A stretch of DNA of 64,000 nt from Kribbella monticola (GCF_003261635.1 NZ_QFXK01000035.1:186001-250000); one strand, 5' to 3'. Shown: positions 8,314 to 17,639, counted from the first letter of the stretch. The notes: a model not told the origin generated them from the letters alone. Numbers and translations: made by a program.

Positions 8314-9684
8314 GTGGTGGCACAGCGGAAGCGGATCGGGGGTGTGGCTGTCGCGGTGCTCCTGGTGAGTGCGGTCGGCGGCTGCGCGGGCTGGGGTGGT
8401 GGGGGCGGCGGCGCGGGCGGGGCCGATGCCGTCAACGTGCTGATGGTGAACAACCCGCAGATGGTGGATCTGCAGAAGCTGACGGCGGACAACTTCACCA
8501 AGCAGACCGGGATCAAGGTCAACTACACCGTGCTGCCGGAGAACGACGTCCGGGACAAGATCAGCCAGGAGTTCTCCAGCCAGGCCGGCCAGTACGACGT
8601 CGCCTCGCTGAGCAACTTCGAGATCCCGATCTACGCGACCAGCAAATGGATCGCGCCGCTGTCGGACTACATCGCCAAGGACCCGTCCTTCAACCAGGAC
8701 GACGTTCTGAAGCCGATGACCCAGTCGCTCACCGGCGCCGACGGCAAGATCTACGGCGAACCGTTCTACGGCGAGTCGTCGTTCCTGATGTACCGCAAGG
8801 ACGTGCTGGCGGCCAAGGGCATCGAGATGCCGGCCAAGCCGACCTGGCAGCAGGTCGCCGACATCGCGGCCAAGGTCGACAACGCCCAGCCCGGTATGCG
8901 CGGCATCTGCCTGCGCGGCCAGCCCGGCTGGGGCCAGCTCTTCGCGCCGCTGACCACGGTGGTGAACACCTTCGGTGGCACCTGGTTCACCGACGACTGG
9001 AAAGCGCAGGTGAACGCGCCCGAGTTCACCGAGGCGACCAAGTTCTACGTCGACCTGGTCCGCGCCCACGGCGAGCTCGGCGCCCCGCAGGCCGGCTTCA
9101 CCGAATGCCTGAACAACCTCGTCCAGGGCAACGTGGCGATGTGGTACGACGCGACGTCGGCGGCCGGCTCACTCGAAGCGCCGAACTCGCCGGTCAAGGG
9201 CAAGATCGGCTACGCCCTCGCGCCCGTGGTGAAGACCGACAGCTCTGGCTGGCTGTACACGTGGTCCTGGAGCATCCAGGAAGCCAGCAAGAAGAAGGAC
9301 AACGCCTGGAAGTTCATCTCCTGGGCCTCGAGCAAGCAGTACGAGGAACTCGTCGGCCAGAAACTCGGCTGGTCCCGGGTCCCGGCCGGCAAGCGCGCCT
9401 CGACGTACGCCAACCCGGAGTACCTGAAGGAGGCCGCGGCGTTCGCCCAGCCGACCAAGCAGGCGATCGAGACCGCCGACCCGACCAACCCCGGCGTGCA
9501 GAAGCGGCCGGCGATCGGGATCCAGTTCATCGACATCCCGGAGTTCCCGGACCTCGGTACCCAGGTCAGCCAGGACGTCAGTTCGGCGATCGCGGGCCGG
9601 ATGAGCGTCGACAAGGCGCTGAAACGCGGGCAGACGCTCGCCGACGACGTGGCCGACCGGTACCGGTCCCGAGAAGCGAAGTGA
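8314..9684 (+). CDS. Polyol ABC transporter substrate-binding lipoprotein (SmoE-like)
   Basis: A 456-residue extracellular solute-binding protein. GTG 8314 is preceded by GAAGGAG at 8301-8307 and gives a compact signal peptide with lipobox VGGC (Cys24) and a Gly-rich linker. Upstream in-frame GTG/ATG codons (8224, 8290) would add a long polar leader. The mature part is a cluster-1 binding protein, with the KIYGEPFYGESSF region and repeated Trp/Tyr residues expected in a sugar or polyol site. It is followed by two permeases and a mannitol-dehydrogenase-family enzyme, so a polyol ligand is likely. Confidence 0.88.
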   Translation: MVAQRKRIGGVAVAVLLVSAVGGCAGWGGGGGGAGGADAVNVLMVNNPQMVDLQKLTADNFTKQTGIKVNYTVLPENDVRDKISQEFSSQAGQYDVASLSNFEIPIYATSKWIAPLSDYIAKDPSFNQDDVLKPMTQSLTGADGKIYGEPFYGESSFLMYRKDVLAAKGIEMPAKPTWQQVADIAAKVDNAQPGMRGICLRGQPGWGQLFAPLTTVVNTFGGTWFTDDWKAQVNAPEFTEATKFYVDLVRAHGELGAPQAGFTECLNNLVQGNVAMWYDATSAAGSLEAPNSPVKGKIGYALAPVVKTDSSGWLYTWSWSIQEASKKKDNAWKFISWASSKQYEELVGQKLGWSRVPAGKRASTYANPEYLKEAAAFAQPTKQAIETADPTNPGVQKRPAIGIQFIDIPEFPDLGTQVSQDVSSAIAGRMSVDKALKRGQTLADDVADRYRSREAK

Positions 9685-9694
9685 GGGAACCGTC

Positions 9695-10645
9695 ATGTCC
9701 GTAGACACCGAGGTCCGCCCGGGCCGGCACGCCGCGGTCCCGCCCAACTCCAGCGGCACGCTGATGCGGCGTACCGGCGACTGGGCCCGGCGGGCGCCGC
9801 TGATGCCCGCGCTGGTCTTCATGATCATCGTCACCCAGTTGCCGTTCGTGGTCACGATCATCGCCTCGTTCATGAACTGGAACGCCTACTACCCCGACGA
9901 GCGCGGGTTCGCCGGGATCGACAACTTCCGCCGCGTCCTGACCGACGTGAACACCCGCCACGCGATCCTGGTGACAATCCTGCTCACCGCCGGCGTGGTG
10001 TTGATCAGTCTGCTGCTCGGACTGGCGATCGCGCTGCTGCTCGACCGGCGGTTCCGCGGCCGGGGTGCGGTCCGGACGATGATGATCACGCCGTTCCTGG
10101 TGGTGCCGGTGGCAGCCGCGCTGCTGTGGAAACACGCGTTGTACAACCCGGAGTACGGGCTGTTCAACGGCGTCCTCAAGTGGATCTTCGGCGACAACGC
10201 GCCGCAGCCGGACTGGATCAGCAACCAGCCGTTGTGGTCGGTGATCTTCGCGCTGGTCTGGCAGTGGACGCCGTTCATGATGCTGATCCTGCTGGCCGGA
10301 CTGCAGAGCCGTCCGCTCGACGTGATCGAGGCGGCCGGGATCGACGGTGCGAGCAAGTGGGACATCTTCCGCTACATGACGCTGCCGCACCTTCGGCAGT
10401 ACCTCGAACTGAGCGCGCTGCTCGGCTCGATCTACGTGGTGCAGAACTTCGACGCCGTCTTCACGATCACCTCGGGCGGCCTCGGGACGGCGAACCTGCC
10501 GTACACGATCTACCAGACCTTCTACACCGCTCACGACTACGGCCGGGCCTCGGCCGCCGGCGTCATCGTGGTGATCGGCACGATCGTCATCGCGACCTTC
10601 GCGCTGCGCTCGGTGTCCACGCTGTTCAAGGAGGAGGGACGATGA
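9695..10645 (+). CDS. Polyol ABC transporter permease 1 (SmoF-like)
   Basis: A 316-residue MalF-type permease with about six membrane segments after a polar N-terminus of about 30 residues. The cytoplasmic EAA loop reads EAAGIDGASKWDIFRYMTLP and would contact the ATPase. It starts ten bases after the binding protein and overlaps the next gene as ATGA. No ATPase gene is present in the operon, so a shared MsiK/MalK-type ATPase encoded elsewhere is probably used, as is common in actinobacteria. Confidence 0.92.
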   Translation: MSVDTEVRPGRHAAVPPNSSGTLMRRTGDWARRAPLMPALVFMIIVTQLPFVVTIIASFMNWNAYYPDERGFAGIDNFRRVLTDVNTRHAILVTILLTAGVVLISLLLGLAIALLLDRRFRGRGAVRTMMITPFLVVPVAAALLWKHALYNPEYGLFNGVLKWIFGDNAPQPDWISNQPLWSVIFALVWQWTPFMMLILLAGLQSRPLDVIEAAGIDGASKWDIFRYMTLPHLRQYLELSALLGSIYVVQNFDAVFTITSGGLGTANLPYTIYQTFYTAHDYGRASAAGVIVVIGTIVIATFALRSVSTLFKEEGR

Positions 10646-11487
10646 CTGGTCAGGTGACGATGGTGACCGGCAAGCGGAACCGTGGTGGCGGCTGGGCGCT
10701 GAGCGGGCTGGCCTGGGTGGTCGGACTGCTGTTCGTACTGCCGGTGCTGTGGATGGTGCTGACCTCCTTCCACGCCGAGACCGACGCGGCGAAGAACCCG
10801 CCGGATCTGGCCGCGCCGCTGACGCTGGACGGATTCCGGTCGTTCTTCGACTCCGGTCCGTGGCCGTCGATCGCGAACTCACTGACCGCGAGCATCCTGT
10901 CCACGGTGCTGGTCATCCTGCTCGCCTTCCCGGCGGCGTACGCGCTGTCCATCAAGCCGGTGAAGAAGTGGACGGACGTGATGTTCTTCTTCCTCTCCAC
11001 CAAGATGCTGCCGGTGGTCGCCGGGCTGCTGCCGATCTACCTGTTCGCCCAGTTCGCCGGGCTGCTGGACAACATCTGGTTGCTGATCGTGCTCTACACC
11101 TCGATGAACCTGCCGATCGCGGTCTGGATGCTGCGCAGCTTCCTGGCCGAGGTGCCGGTCGAGATCCTCGAGGCGGCTTCGGTCGACGGTGCCGGGCTGA
11201 CCAGGACGCTGCGTTCGGTGGTCGCGCCGGTGGTGACGCCGGGGATCGCGTCCGCGGCCCTGATCTGCTTCATCTTCAGCTGGAACGAACTGCTTTTCGC
11301 CCGCGTGCTGACGGGTACCGTGGCACAGACCGCGCCGGTGTTCCTGACCGGATTCGTCACCAGCCAGGGCCTGTTCCTGGCGAAGGTCTGCGCCGCCTCG
11401 CTGGTGGTGTCGCTACCGGTGCTGATCGCGGGATTCGCTGCCCAGGACAAGCTGGTCCAGGGCCTGTCGCTCGGGGCGGTCAAGTGA
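10642..11487 (+). CDS. Polyol ABC transporter permease 2 (SmoG-like)
   Basis: A 281-residue MalG-type permease with six predicted membrane segments and an EAA loop beginning EAASVDGAGLTRTLRSVVAP. ATG 10642 overlaps the stop of permease 1, with GAGGAGGGA just upstream. The stop overlaps the next start as GTGA. The larger frame starting at 10126 is an extension through permease 1 in another frame. Confidence 0.92.
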   Translation: MTGQVTMVTGKRNRGGGWALSGLAWVVGLLFVLPVLWMVLTSFHAETDAAKNPPDLAAPLTLDGFRSFFDSGPWPSIANSLTASILSTVLVILLAFPAAYALSIKPVKKWTDVMFFFLSTKMLPVVAGLLPIYLFAQFAGLLDNIWLLIVLYTSMNLPIAVWMLRSFLAEVPVEILEAASVDGAGLTRTLRSVVAPVVTPGIASAALICFIFSWNELLFARVLTGTVAQTAPVFLTGFVTSQGLFLAKVCAASLVVSLPVLIAGFAAQDKLVQGLSLGAVK

Positions 11488-12992
11488 CCCAGTTGGGAAC
11501 AGCAACGATAGGTGCCCTCGGCAACGAGGTCGGCGTACCGCGGTACGACCGTACGGCGGTCCGCTCCGGCATCGTGCACTTCGGGGTCGGCGGCTTCCAC
11601 CGGGCCCATCAGGCGATGTACCTCGACCGGCTGATGAACGACGGCAAGGCGCTCGACTGGGGGATCTGCGGCATCGGCGTACTGCCGCAGGACCGCCGGA
11701 TGGCCGACGTGCTCCAGGCGCAGGACGGCCTCTACACGCTGGTGGTCAAGTACCCGGACGGCGCCCTGGAACCGCGGGTGATCGGGTCGATCGTGGACTA
11801 CCTGTTCGCACCGGACGACCCCGAGGCGGTGCTCGCCCGGATGGTGGATCCGGCCACCCGGATCGTCTCGCTGACCATCACCGAGGGCGGGTACCACGTG
11901 AACCAGGTGACCGGGGAGCTCGACGCCTCCGACCCCGGCCTCACCGCCGACCTGGAGCCGGGCGCGACACCGGTGAGCGTGTTCGGTTTCGTGATCGAGG
12001 CGCTGGCGCGCCGGCGTACGGCGGGTGTGCCGCCCTTCACGGTGATGTCGTGCGACAACATCCCGGGCAACGGGCATGTCGCTCGCAAGATGCTGACCTC
12101 GTTCGCGCGCTTGAAGGATGCTGCGTCTCATCAGTCCCCGCCCCACCGCCCCGGTCAGGGGCTGGCGGACTGGATCGAGCGCGAGGTGCGCTTCCCCAAC
12201 TCGATGGTGGATCGGATCACGCCGGTCACCACCGATGAGGACAAGGCGGCCCTGGCGGAGAAGTTCGGGGTCGAGGACGGCTGGCCCGTGGTCTGCGAGC
12301 CGTTCACGCAATGGGTGCTCGAGGACGATTTCGGAGGTGAGCGGCCGCCGTACGAGGAGGTCGGGGTGCAGTTGGTGGCCGACGTCGAGCCGTACGAGCT
12401 GATGAAGCTGCGGCTGCTGAACGCGAGCCACCAGGCGCTCTGCTACCTCGGCTATCTGGCCGGCTACCGGTACGCGCACGAGGTCTGCCAGGACAAGCTG
12501 TTCGTCGACTTCCTGCTCGGCTACATGGACTTCGAAGGTGCGCCGACTTTGCCGCCGGTGCCCGGTGTCGACCTCGACGGGTACAAGCGGGAGCTGATCG
12601 AGCGGTTCGCCAATCCGGAGGTCCGCGACACGCTCGCCCGGCTCTGCGCGGAGAGTTCGGACCGGATCCCGAAGTGGCTGGTGCCGGTGATCCGTGAGCA
12701 GCTGGCCGCCGGGCGCGAGATCAAGCGGTCCGCGCTGGTGGTGGCGTCCTGGGCCCGGTACGCCGAGGGCACCGACGAGCAGGGCGAACCGATCGAGGTG
12801 GTGGACCGGCTGCGCGACAAGCTGGTCGAGCGGGCGCAGCACAACCACGACGATCCGTTGCTCTTCGTCTCCGACCGGGACCTGTTCGGTGACCTGGTCG
12901 ACGACGAGCGGTTCGTCCAGGAGTACACGGCGGCCCTCGCTTCGCTGCACGAACGAGGCGCGCGAGCGACACTCGAAGCGCTGACCGGATGA
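11484..12992 (+). CDS. Mannitol-dehydrogenase-family polyol dehydrogenase
   Basis: A 502-residue NAD-dependent long-chain polyol dehydrogenase that would oxidise an imported hexitol or pentitol to a ketose. The N-terminal Rossmann domain begins with the nucleotide motif HFGVGGFHRAHQ (near residue 33), and the C-terminal domain carries the catalytic KLRLLNASHQ region near residue 310. The GTG start overlaps the permease stop by four bases. Members act on mannitol, D-arabitol or sorbitol; the xylulokinase in the same operon favours D-arabitol to D-xylulose, though fructose formation from mannitol cannot be excluded. Confidence 0.9.
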   Translation: MTQLGTATIGALGNEVGVPRYDRTAVRSGIVHFGVGGFHRAHQAMYLDRLMNDGKALDWGICGIGVLPQDRRMADVLQAQDGLYTLVVKYPDGALEPRVIGSIVDYLFAPDDPEAVLARMVDPATRIVSLTITEGGYHVNQVTGELDASDPGLTADLEPGATPVSVFGFVIEALARRRTAGVPPFTVMSCDNIPGNGHVARKMLTSFARLKDAASHQSPPHRPGQGLADWIEREVRFPNSMVDRITPVTTDEDKAALAEKFGVEDGWPVVCEPFTQWVLEDDFGGERPPYEEVGVQLVADVEPYELMKLRLLNASHQALCYLGYLAGYRYAHEVCQDKLFVDFLLGYMDFEGAPTLPPVPGVDLDGYKRELIERFANPEVRDTLARLCAESSDRIPKWLVPVIREQLAAGREIKRSALVVASWARYAEGTDEQGEPIEVVDRLRDKLVERAQHNHDDPLLFVSDRDLFGDLVDDERFVQEYTAALASLHERGARATLEALTG

Positions 12993-13088
12993 CCGCTGCC
13001 TGGGTCTCGGGTGACCACTGCGCAAGACTGGTCGCGGCAGATCCCTGAAACGGCTACGGTGCCGGACGGACACGGATTGGGGGCAAGG

Positions 13089-14072
13089 GTGACGGTGAAC
13101 AACCGGGGACAGGTGCTCGGCGAAGGCGACGAGGACGACGAGCTGCTCGCGGACGTCGCCCGGCGCTACTACCTGGACAACACGTCCAAGGTGGACATCG
13201 CCAAGGACCTGGACCTGAGCCGGTTCAAAGTCGCCCGGCTGCTCGAGGACGCCCGGGCCCGCGGGATCGTGCAGATCCAGATCAAGAGCCCCAGCCCGAT
13301 CGACCGGGCGCTGGCCGACGAGCTCGCCGAGAAACTCGGCGTACCGCGGTGCGTGGTCACCCACACGTCGGGATCGCCGGAGCAGATCCGCGATCAGGTG
13401 GCGGAAGCGGCCGCCCGGACCGTGGCGCCGCTGGTCCATGACGGCGATCTGCTCGGCCTGACCTGGAGCCGGGCCGTCGACGCGATGGTCGACCACTTCG
13501 ACACGTTGCCCGCCTGCACGGTCGTGCAGATGGCGGGTTCGCTGCATTCGCCCGCCGGTGGCGGCAGCACGATGGATCTGGCTCGTCGCGCGGCCGCGCT
13601 GGCCGGCGGCACCGCGCACGCAGTACACGCTCCGCTGGTTGTCGACGACGTCGCCGCGGTGGCCGCGTTGCGCCGGCAGCCCGGGATCGCCGACACCCTC
13701 GCGCTGGCCGACCGGCTGGACATTTCGGTGGTCGCGATCGGCGCGTGGCGGACGGGCTGTTCCACCGTCTGGGACGCGGTCTCGGAGGAGATCCGCGACG
13801 ACGGGCTGGCCGGCGGTGCCGTCGCCGAGGTCAGCGGGCATCTTTTCACCGCGGACGGCAAACTGGTCGAGTCACCGTTGGAGCAGATGATCATCGCCGT
13901 CTCGGCCGACCAGTTGCGCCGCCCGGCCGAACGGGTAGCGCTGGCCGCCGGCGTACACCGCGCTCCGGCGGTGATCTCCGCGGTGCGGGCCGGCCTGGTC
14001 AGCACCCTGGTGACCACGACCGATCTGGCCCGCGATGTACTACGGGAACTCGCCGCCCTCGAGAGGACTTAG
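13089..14072 (+). CDS. SorC-family sugar-responsive transcriptional regulator
   Basis: The protein has an N-terminal HTH (KVDIAKDLDLSRFKVARLLE) and a C-terminal sugar-phosphate-binding domain of the SorC type, with GLTWSRAV as its phosphate-binding region. GTG 13089 is chosen (327 residues) because GGGGG lies about six bases upstream; an earlier GTG at 13011 adds 26 polar residues. It lies between the dehydrogenase and the kinase in the same orientation, so it is probably a local regulator responding to a phosphorylated pathway intermediate such as xylulose-5-phosphate. Confidence 0.88.
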   Translation: MTVNNRGQVLGEGDEDDELLADVARRYYLDNTSKVDIAKDLDLSRFKVARLLEDARARGIVQIQIKSPSPIDRALADELAEKLGVPRCVVTHTSGSPEQIRDQVAEAAARTVAPLVHDGDLLGLTWSRAVDAMVDHFDTLPACTVVQMAGSLHSPAGGGSTMDLARRAAALAGGTAHAVHAPLVVDDVAAVAALRRQPGIADTLALADRLDISVVAIGAWRTGCSTVWDAVSEEIRDDGLAGGAVAEVSGHLFTADGKLVESPLEQMIIAVSADQLRRPAERVALAAGVHRAPAVISAVRAGLVSTLVTTTDLARDVLRELAALERT

Positions 14073-14075
14073 TTG

Positions 14076-15518
14076 ATGACCGAACCCAGGTTGGTCGCCG
14101 GTGTGGACTGTTCCACCCAGGCGACCAAGGTCGTGGTGTGCGACGCGGCGACCGGGGAGGTGCTGCGCGAAGGGCGGGCACCGCATCCCGACGCCACCCA
14201 GGTCGACCCTGCGGAGTGGTGGGCCGCCTGGCAGTCGGCGTCCGACGGGCTGCTCGACGGGGTCTCCGCGATCTCGGTCGGCGGGCAGCAGCACGGCATG
14301 GTGCTGCTCGACTCGGCCGGTGAAGTCGTTCACCCGGCGGTCCTGTGGAACGACACGAGTTCGGCGGACGCGACGCTGGAGCTCGTCTCCGAGCTGGGCG
14401 GGCCGGAGGCGTGGGCCGCGGCGGTGGGATCTGTGCCGGTGTCCTCGTTCACCGTCACCAAGCTGCGGTGGGTGCGTGGCGCTGCTCCGGAAGCGGCTGC
14501 GCGAGCTGCCGCGGTGGCGCTGCCGCACGACTGGCTGACCCACCGGCTGGCCGCTGATCGTGGTGGCATCGAGGACCTGACGACCGACCGCGGTGACGCG
14601 TCCGGGACGGGGTGGTGGTCGCCGATCACCAACTCGTACCGGCCGGATCTGGTCGAGCTCGCCTTCGGCCGTTCGCTCTCGTTGCCGCGCGTCGCGGGTC
14701 CCGCTGAGGTTGTCGGCCACACCGCGTCGGGCGCTGCCCTGGCTGCGGGCACGGGCGACAACATGGCCGCCGCGCTGGGGCTGGAGCTGCAACCCGGCGA
14801 CGTCGCAGTCTCGCTGGGGACCTCCGGTACTGCGTTCGCGACCAGCGCCTCGTCGACGGCCGACCCGAGTGGCTTCGTCGCCGGGTTCGCCGATGCGACC
14901 GGCGGCTATTTGCCGCTCGTCTGCACCCTGAACGCCGCTCGCGTGATGTCGGCGACGGCTGCCTTGCTCGGGATGGACCTGGCCACTCTGGACGAGGCCG
15001 CGCTGGGGTCTTCGGGGAGCGGCGGGCTCGTGATGCTGCCCTATTTGGACGGCGAGCGCACTCCGGATTTACCGCACTCGACAGGTCTGGTCTACGGCCT
15101 GACCCGGGCGACCGCGCAACCGTCGACGATGGCCCGCGCCGCCGTCGAAGGCATGCTCTGCGGCCTGGCCGACGCCGTCGACGCCCTCCGCGCTCAGGGT
15201 CTCCCGGTCGAGCGGGTGCTGCTGCTCGGCGGAGCGGCCCGCTCCCGCGCAGTACAGGCTCTCGCTCCTGCCCTGCTCGGCGCACCTGTCGTCCTCCCCG
15301 AGCCGGCCGAGTACGTCGCCCTCGGCGCAGCCCGCCAGGCCGCTTGGGCGATCTCCGGCGCGGAGACTCCGCCCACCTGGGAGACCGCAGTCAGCAAGCC
15401 CGAGCCTTCCATCCTCTCCGACACCGAGGCGGCTCAAATCCGCACCCTCTACGCCTCCGTCCTCGCCGGCACCCGCCCCCTCCTGGCCACCGGCAAAGAC
15501 TGGCCCGCCAAACGCTGA
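14076..15518 (+). CDS. xylB: Xylulokinase
   Basis: A 480-residue FGGY-family kinase. The N-terminal domain has GVDCSTQATKVVVCD near residue 7 and the substrate loop GGQQHGMVLLD near residue 69; the C-terminal domain has the ATP-site SLGTSGTAF near residue 247. ATG 14076 has GAGAGGA eight bases upstream and follows the SorC stop after three bases. The QQHGMV loop is typical of xylulokinases. It would convert D-xylulose to xylulose-5-phosphate for the pentose phosphate pathway. Confidence 0.9.
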   Translation: MTEPRLVAGVDCSTQATKVVVCDAATGEVLREGRAPHPDATQVDPAEWWAAWQSASDGLLDGVSAISVGGQQHGMVLLDSAGEVVHPAVLWNDTSSADATLELVSELGGPEAWAAAVGSVPVSSFTVTKLRWVRGAAPEAAARAAAVALPHDWLTHRLAADRGGIEDLTTDRGDASGTGWWSPITNSYRPDLVELAFGRSLSLPRVAGPAEVVGHTASGAALAAGTGDNMAAALGLELQPGDVAVSLGTSGTAFATSASSTADPSGFVAGFADATGGYLPLVCTLNAARVMSATAALLGMDLATLDEAALGSSGSGGLVMLPYLDGERTPDLPHSTGLVYGLTRATAQPSTMARAAVEGMLCGLADAVDALRAQGLPVERVLLLGGAARSRAVQALAPALLGAPVVLPEPAEYVALGAARQAAWAISGAETPPTWETAVSKPEPSILSDTEAAQIRTLYASVLAGTRPLLATGKDWPAKR

Positions 15519-15540
15519 CCGCCGGTACGCCGCCGAACGG

Positions 15541-15975
15541 CTAGCTGCTGCGGCGGTTGGCGATCTCGCGGAAGGTTTTGCGGAGGGCTTCGGGGGTGTC
15601 GCCGAAATACTCCGTGTCGAGGGCGCGGGCGATCTCTGTGGCTTGGCGGGTGGGTTTGCGGCCCTTGGTGGTGAGGCGCAGGCGGTAGGCGCGGGAGTCG
15701 TTCGGGTCGGCCTCGCGGCTGAGGAGTTCGGCTTCGACCAGGGTTTTGACCACCTTCGAGGTCATCATCCGGTCGGCGCCGGCTTGCGCGGCGACCTGCT
15801 GCTGGGTCGGCGCACCTTGCGTGTGCTCGAGCCAGCCGGCCGACGCGAGCAGCATGAACTGCGTGGGCGTCAGGCCGATCGTCCGCAACCGCTGGTCGAG
15901 CTCGGCCCGCCACGCAAGTGCCGCATGGTGCAGCCAGAATCCTGGCGACAGCATCGGTCCCGACTCTTCGATCAC
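15541..15975 (-). CDS. MarR-family transcriptional regulator
   Basis: A 144-residue winged-helix protein of the MarR type, with recognition region QQQVAAQAGADRMMTSKVVK and wing around RLRLTTKGRK. It is the second gene of a two-gene operon: its ATG at 15975 overlaps the stop of the SRPBCC gene by four bases. The palindrome at 16408-16447 in front of the operon is a likely autoregulatory site. Confidence 0.9.
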   Translation of the reverse strand: MIEESGPMLSPGFWLHHAALAWRAELDQRLRTIGLTPTQFMLLASAGWLEHTQGAPTQQQVAAQAGADRMMTSKVVKTLVEAELLSREADPNDSRAYRLRLTTKGRKPTRQATEIARALDTEYFGDTPEALRKTFREIANRRSS

Positions 15976-16394
15976 GCGCTTTGCTTAGCACGCTGTTCGA
16001 GCGCCGACCAAGTACGGAAGAAGTCGCGTCGCATCTTGCGGCCGAAATGAAAGCGGAACAACGGCACCAGCGGCCCCGTCACCCGCACCGTCCGCGTGCA
16101 CCGGATCCGCCCACCCGGCAGGGCTTCGTAGTCGTTCGACCCCCACAACTTCCCGCCCGGCAACTTGCACTCACTGGCCCACCGCCGCTCCGGCACCACC
16201 TCGGTCAGCGTGAACACCGCCGCCGGATTCCCCTTCTGCTTGACCCACCCAGTCGTCCCCACCACGAACTCCCCGTCCAGCCGCGCCTGATCCTCATGCG
16301 GATCCCACTCCGGCCACCGCCCAACATCCGTCACCACCGCCCACACCGCCGCCAGTTCCCCCACAATCACCGCATCCGCCCGCAGCTCGTACAT
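15972..16394 (-). CDS. SRPBCC (START-like) ligand-binding family protein
   Basis: A 140-residue polyketide-cyclase/SRPBCC-fold protein with the N-terminal pattern VWAVVTDVGRWPEWDPHEDQ and a terminal long helix. ATG 16394 is preceded by GGAGGCG; a longer frame to 16451 would run through the operator region. Such proteins bind hydrophobic ligands. Coupling to a MarR regulator suggests the pair senses or handles a lipophilic compound; the ligand is unknown. Confidence 0.85.
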   Translation of the reverse strand: MYELRADAVIVGELAAVWAVVTDVGRWPEWDPHEDQARLDGEFVVGTTGWVKQKGNPAAVFTLTEVVPERRWASECKLPGGKLWGSNDYEALPGGRIRCTRTVRVTGPLVPLFRFHFGRKMRRDFFRTWSALEQRAKQSA

Positions 16395-16407
16395 AACGCC
16401 TCCCATT

Positions 16408-16447
16408 CTGTTGTCACAACTACAATAAACAGTAGCCGCGACAACAG
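16408..16447. promoter_or_regulatory. MarR-type operator and promoter of the SRPBCC-MarR operon
   Basis: A perfect eight-base inverted repeat, CTGTTGTC (16408-16415) and GACAACAG (16440-16447), encloses two smaller dyads, TTGT-N7-ACAA (16411-16425) and CTAC-N8-GTAG (16420-16435). The region is AT-rich for this genome. Read on the minus strand it includes TTGTCG as a possible -35 and TAGTTG or TATTGT as a possible -10. The MarR protein of the operon is the likely binder. Confidence 0.6.
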
Positions 16448-16466
16448 TCAATCAGTGCACAGTCAG

Positions 16467-16838
16467 CTACTCGGCTGGGCGTTGGCGCAGCAGTACGCCG
16501 GAGACCGGGGCTGGGCCGGGGGCTTCCTCGGCGTGGCGGAGGACCCAGTCGTCGAGGTCTTCGGCGGCTTCGTGGGGATCGCTCAGGAGATGAGTGCGCC
16601 AGTTGGACGGGGCAGGTTCGACCGAGGAGAGTAGCTCGGCGATCTCAGGCCAGGCGATGCCGTCGGCTTCGGCGGCGAGAACGGCGGCGGCGAGGTATCG
16701 CTGTGCTGCTTGAAGGATCCGGGCCGCGTCGGCGACGGCTTCCGTCGTACTGCGGGTCGTCGGCACGGCGTTCCGAGCTAGTTCGGACAGCTCGCAAGCC
16801 TCGTAGGACAAGGCGATCCGGGCGACGGCCGGCCTCAT
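16467..16838 (-). CDS. Helical protein of unknown function
   Basis: A 123-residue, Ala/Glu-rich protein predicted to be mostly helical, without signal peptide or membrane segment. ATG 16838 overlaps the TauE stop as ATGA, so it is translationally coupled to the exporter. The longer frame to 17276 is antisense-free but lies inside TauE in another frame. I do not recognise the family. Confidence 0.7.
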   Translation of the reverse strand: MRPAVARIALSYEACELSELARNAVPTTRSTTEAVADAARILQAAQRYLAAAVLAAEADGIAWPEIAELLSSVEPAPSNWRTHLLSDPHEAAEDLDDWVLRHAEEAPGPAPVSGVLLRQRPAE

Positions 16839-17587
16839 CGCGAGGCCTTGGTGAAGTAGACGACGGTCATCGCGACGGCTGACACCAGCACGAGCGTACG
16901 AAGTACGGGAGGAGGCAGTCGTCGCGCGATCGTGGCGCCGCTGAAACCGCCGGCCACTGCGCCGGCGATCAGGGCTGCGAGGATGATCGGACGATCCACG
17001 ACATCGGAGGCAATCAGGAAGACGATCGCGGCGGTGCAGTAGATGGCCGCGAGTTGGGCCACCCTCGGCGGATTGCCGGCGGCCGGGTCGAGGCCGAGAC
17101 CGATGCTCCAGAAGGCGACCATCATCAGGCCGACCGCGCCGCCGAAGTACCCGCCGTACAAGGCGAGGACGAACTGGCCGCCGACGACCATGGGCAGACT
17201 GAGGACGCCGGAATTCAGGAAGGCGGCGATCCGGCGGCCGAAGGCGAGCACGAGCGTGGCGAACGCGAGCAACCACGGGACGAGAGCGTCGAAGGAGCTG
17301 GAAGGAAGAGCGAGAAGGAGTACGGCGCCGAGTCCGCCGCCGACGATGCTGGTCGCGGTCAAGGTGCGGGTGGAGATCACCGCGAGTGGCTGGAGCTCGC
17401 GGCGGTAGACCCAGAGGCTCGCGACCGCGCCCGGTAGGAGGGCGACCGTGGTGGCGGCGTTGGCGGTGACGGGTGGGAGGCCGGCCGCCACCAGGACTGG
17501 GAACGCGACGAAGCTGCCGCCGCCTCCGACCGAGTTCAGCGCGCCGGACACGAGGCCGGCGAGCAGAACGATCAGCAGAGCTGTCAC
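16835..17587 (-). CDS. TauE/SafE-family sulfite/anion exporter
   Basis: A 250-residue membrane protein with about eight segments and the family features GALNSVGGGGSFVAFP near residue 14 and a second half-repeat with GAVAGGFSGATIARRL. The family moves sulfite, sulfoacetate or related organic anions. GTG 17587 places the first membrane helix at the N-terminus; upstream in-frame codons would extend through the divergent promoter. It is divergent from LysR at 17672. Confidence 0.87.
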   Translation of the reverse strand: MTALLIVLLAGLVSGALNSVGGGGSFVAFPVLVAAGLPPVTANAATTVALLPGAVASLWVYRRELQPLAVISTRTLTATSIVGGGLGAVLLLALPSSSFDALVPWLLAFATLVLAFGRRIAAFLNSGVLSLPMVVGGQFVLALYGGYFGGAVGLMMVAFWSIGLGLDPAAGNPPRVAQLAAIYCTAAIVFLIASDVVDRPIILAALIAGAVAGGFSGATIARRLPPPVLRTLVLVSAVAMTVVYFTKASR

Positions 17588-17639
17588 GCCTTCGAGGATC
17601 GCGGGTGTGGACGGACCTTCACAATGCGCGATTGGCTTA

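Noticed and set aside
11094..13841. 915-codon open frame antisense to the polyol dehydrogenase and SorC genes
   Set aside because: It is a shadow of GC-rich coding in the opposite strand: composition is Arg/His/Gly-rich and no family motif is seen.
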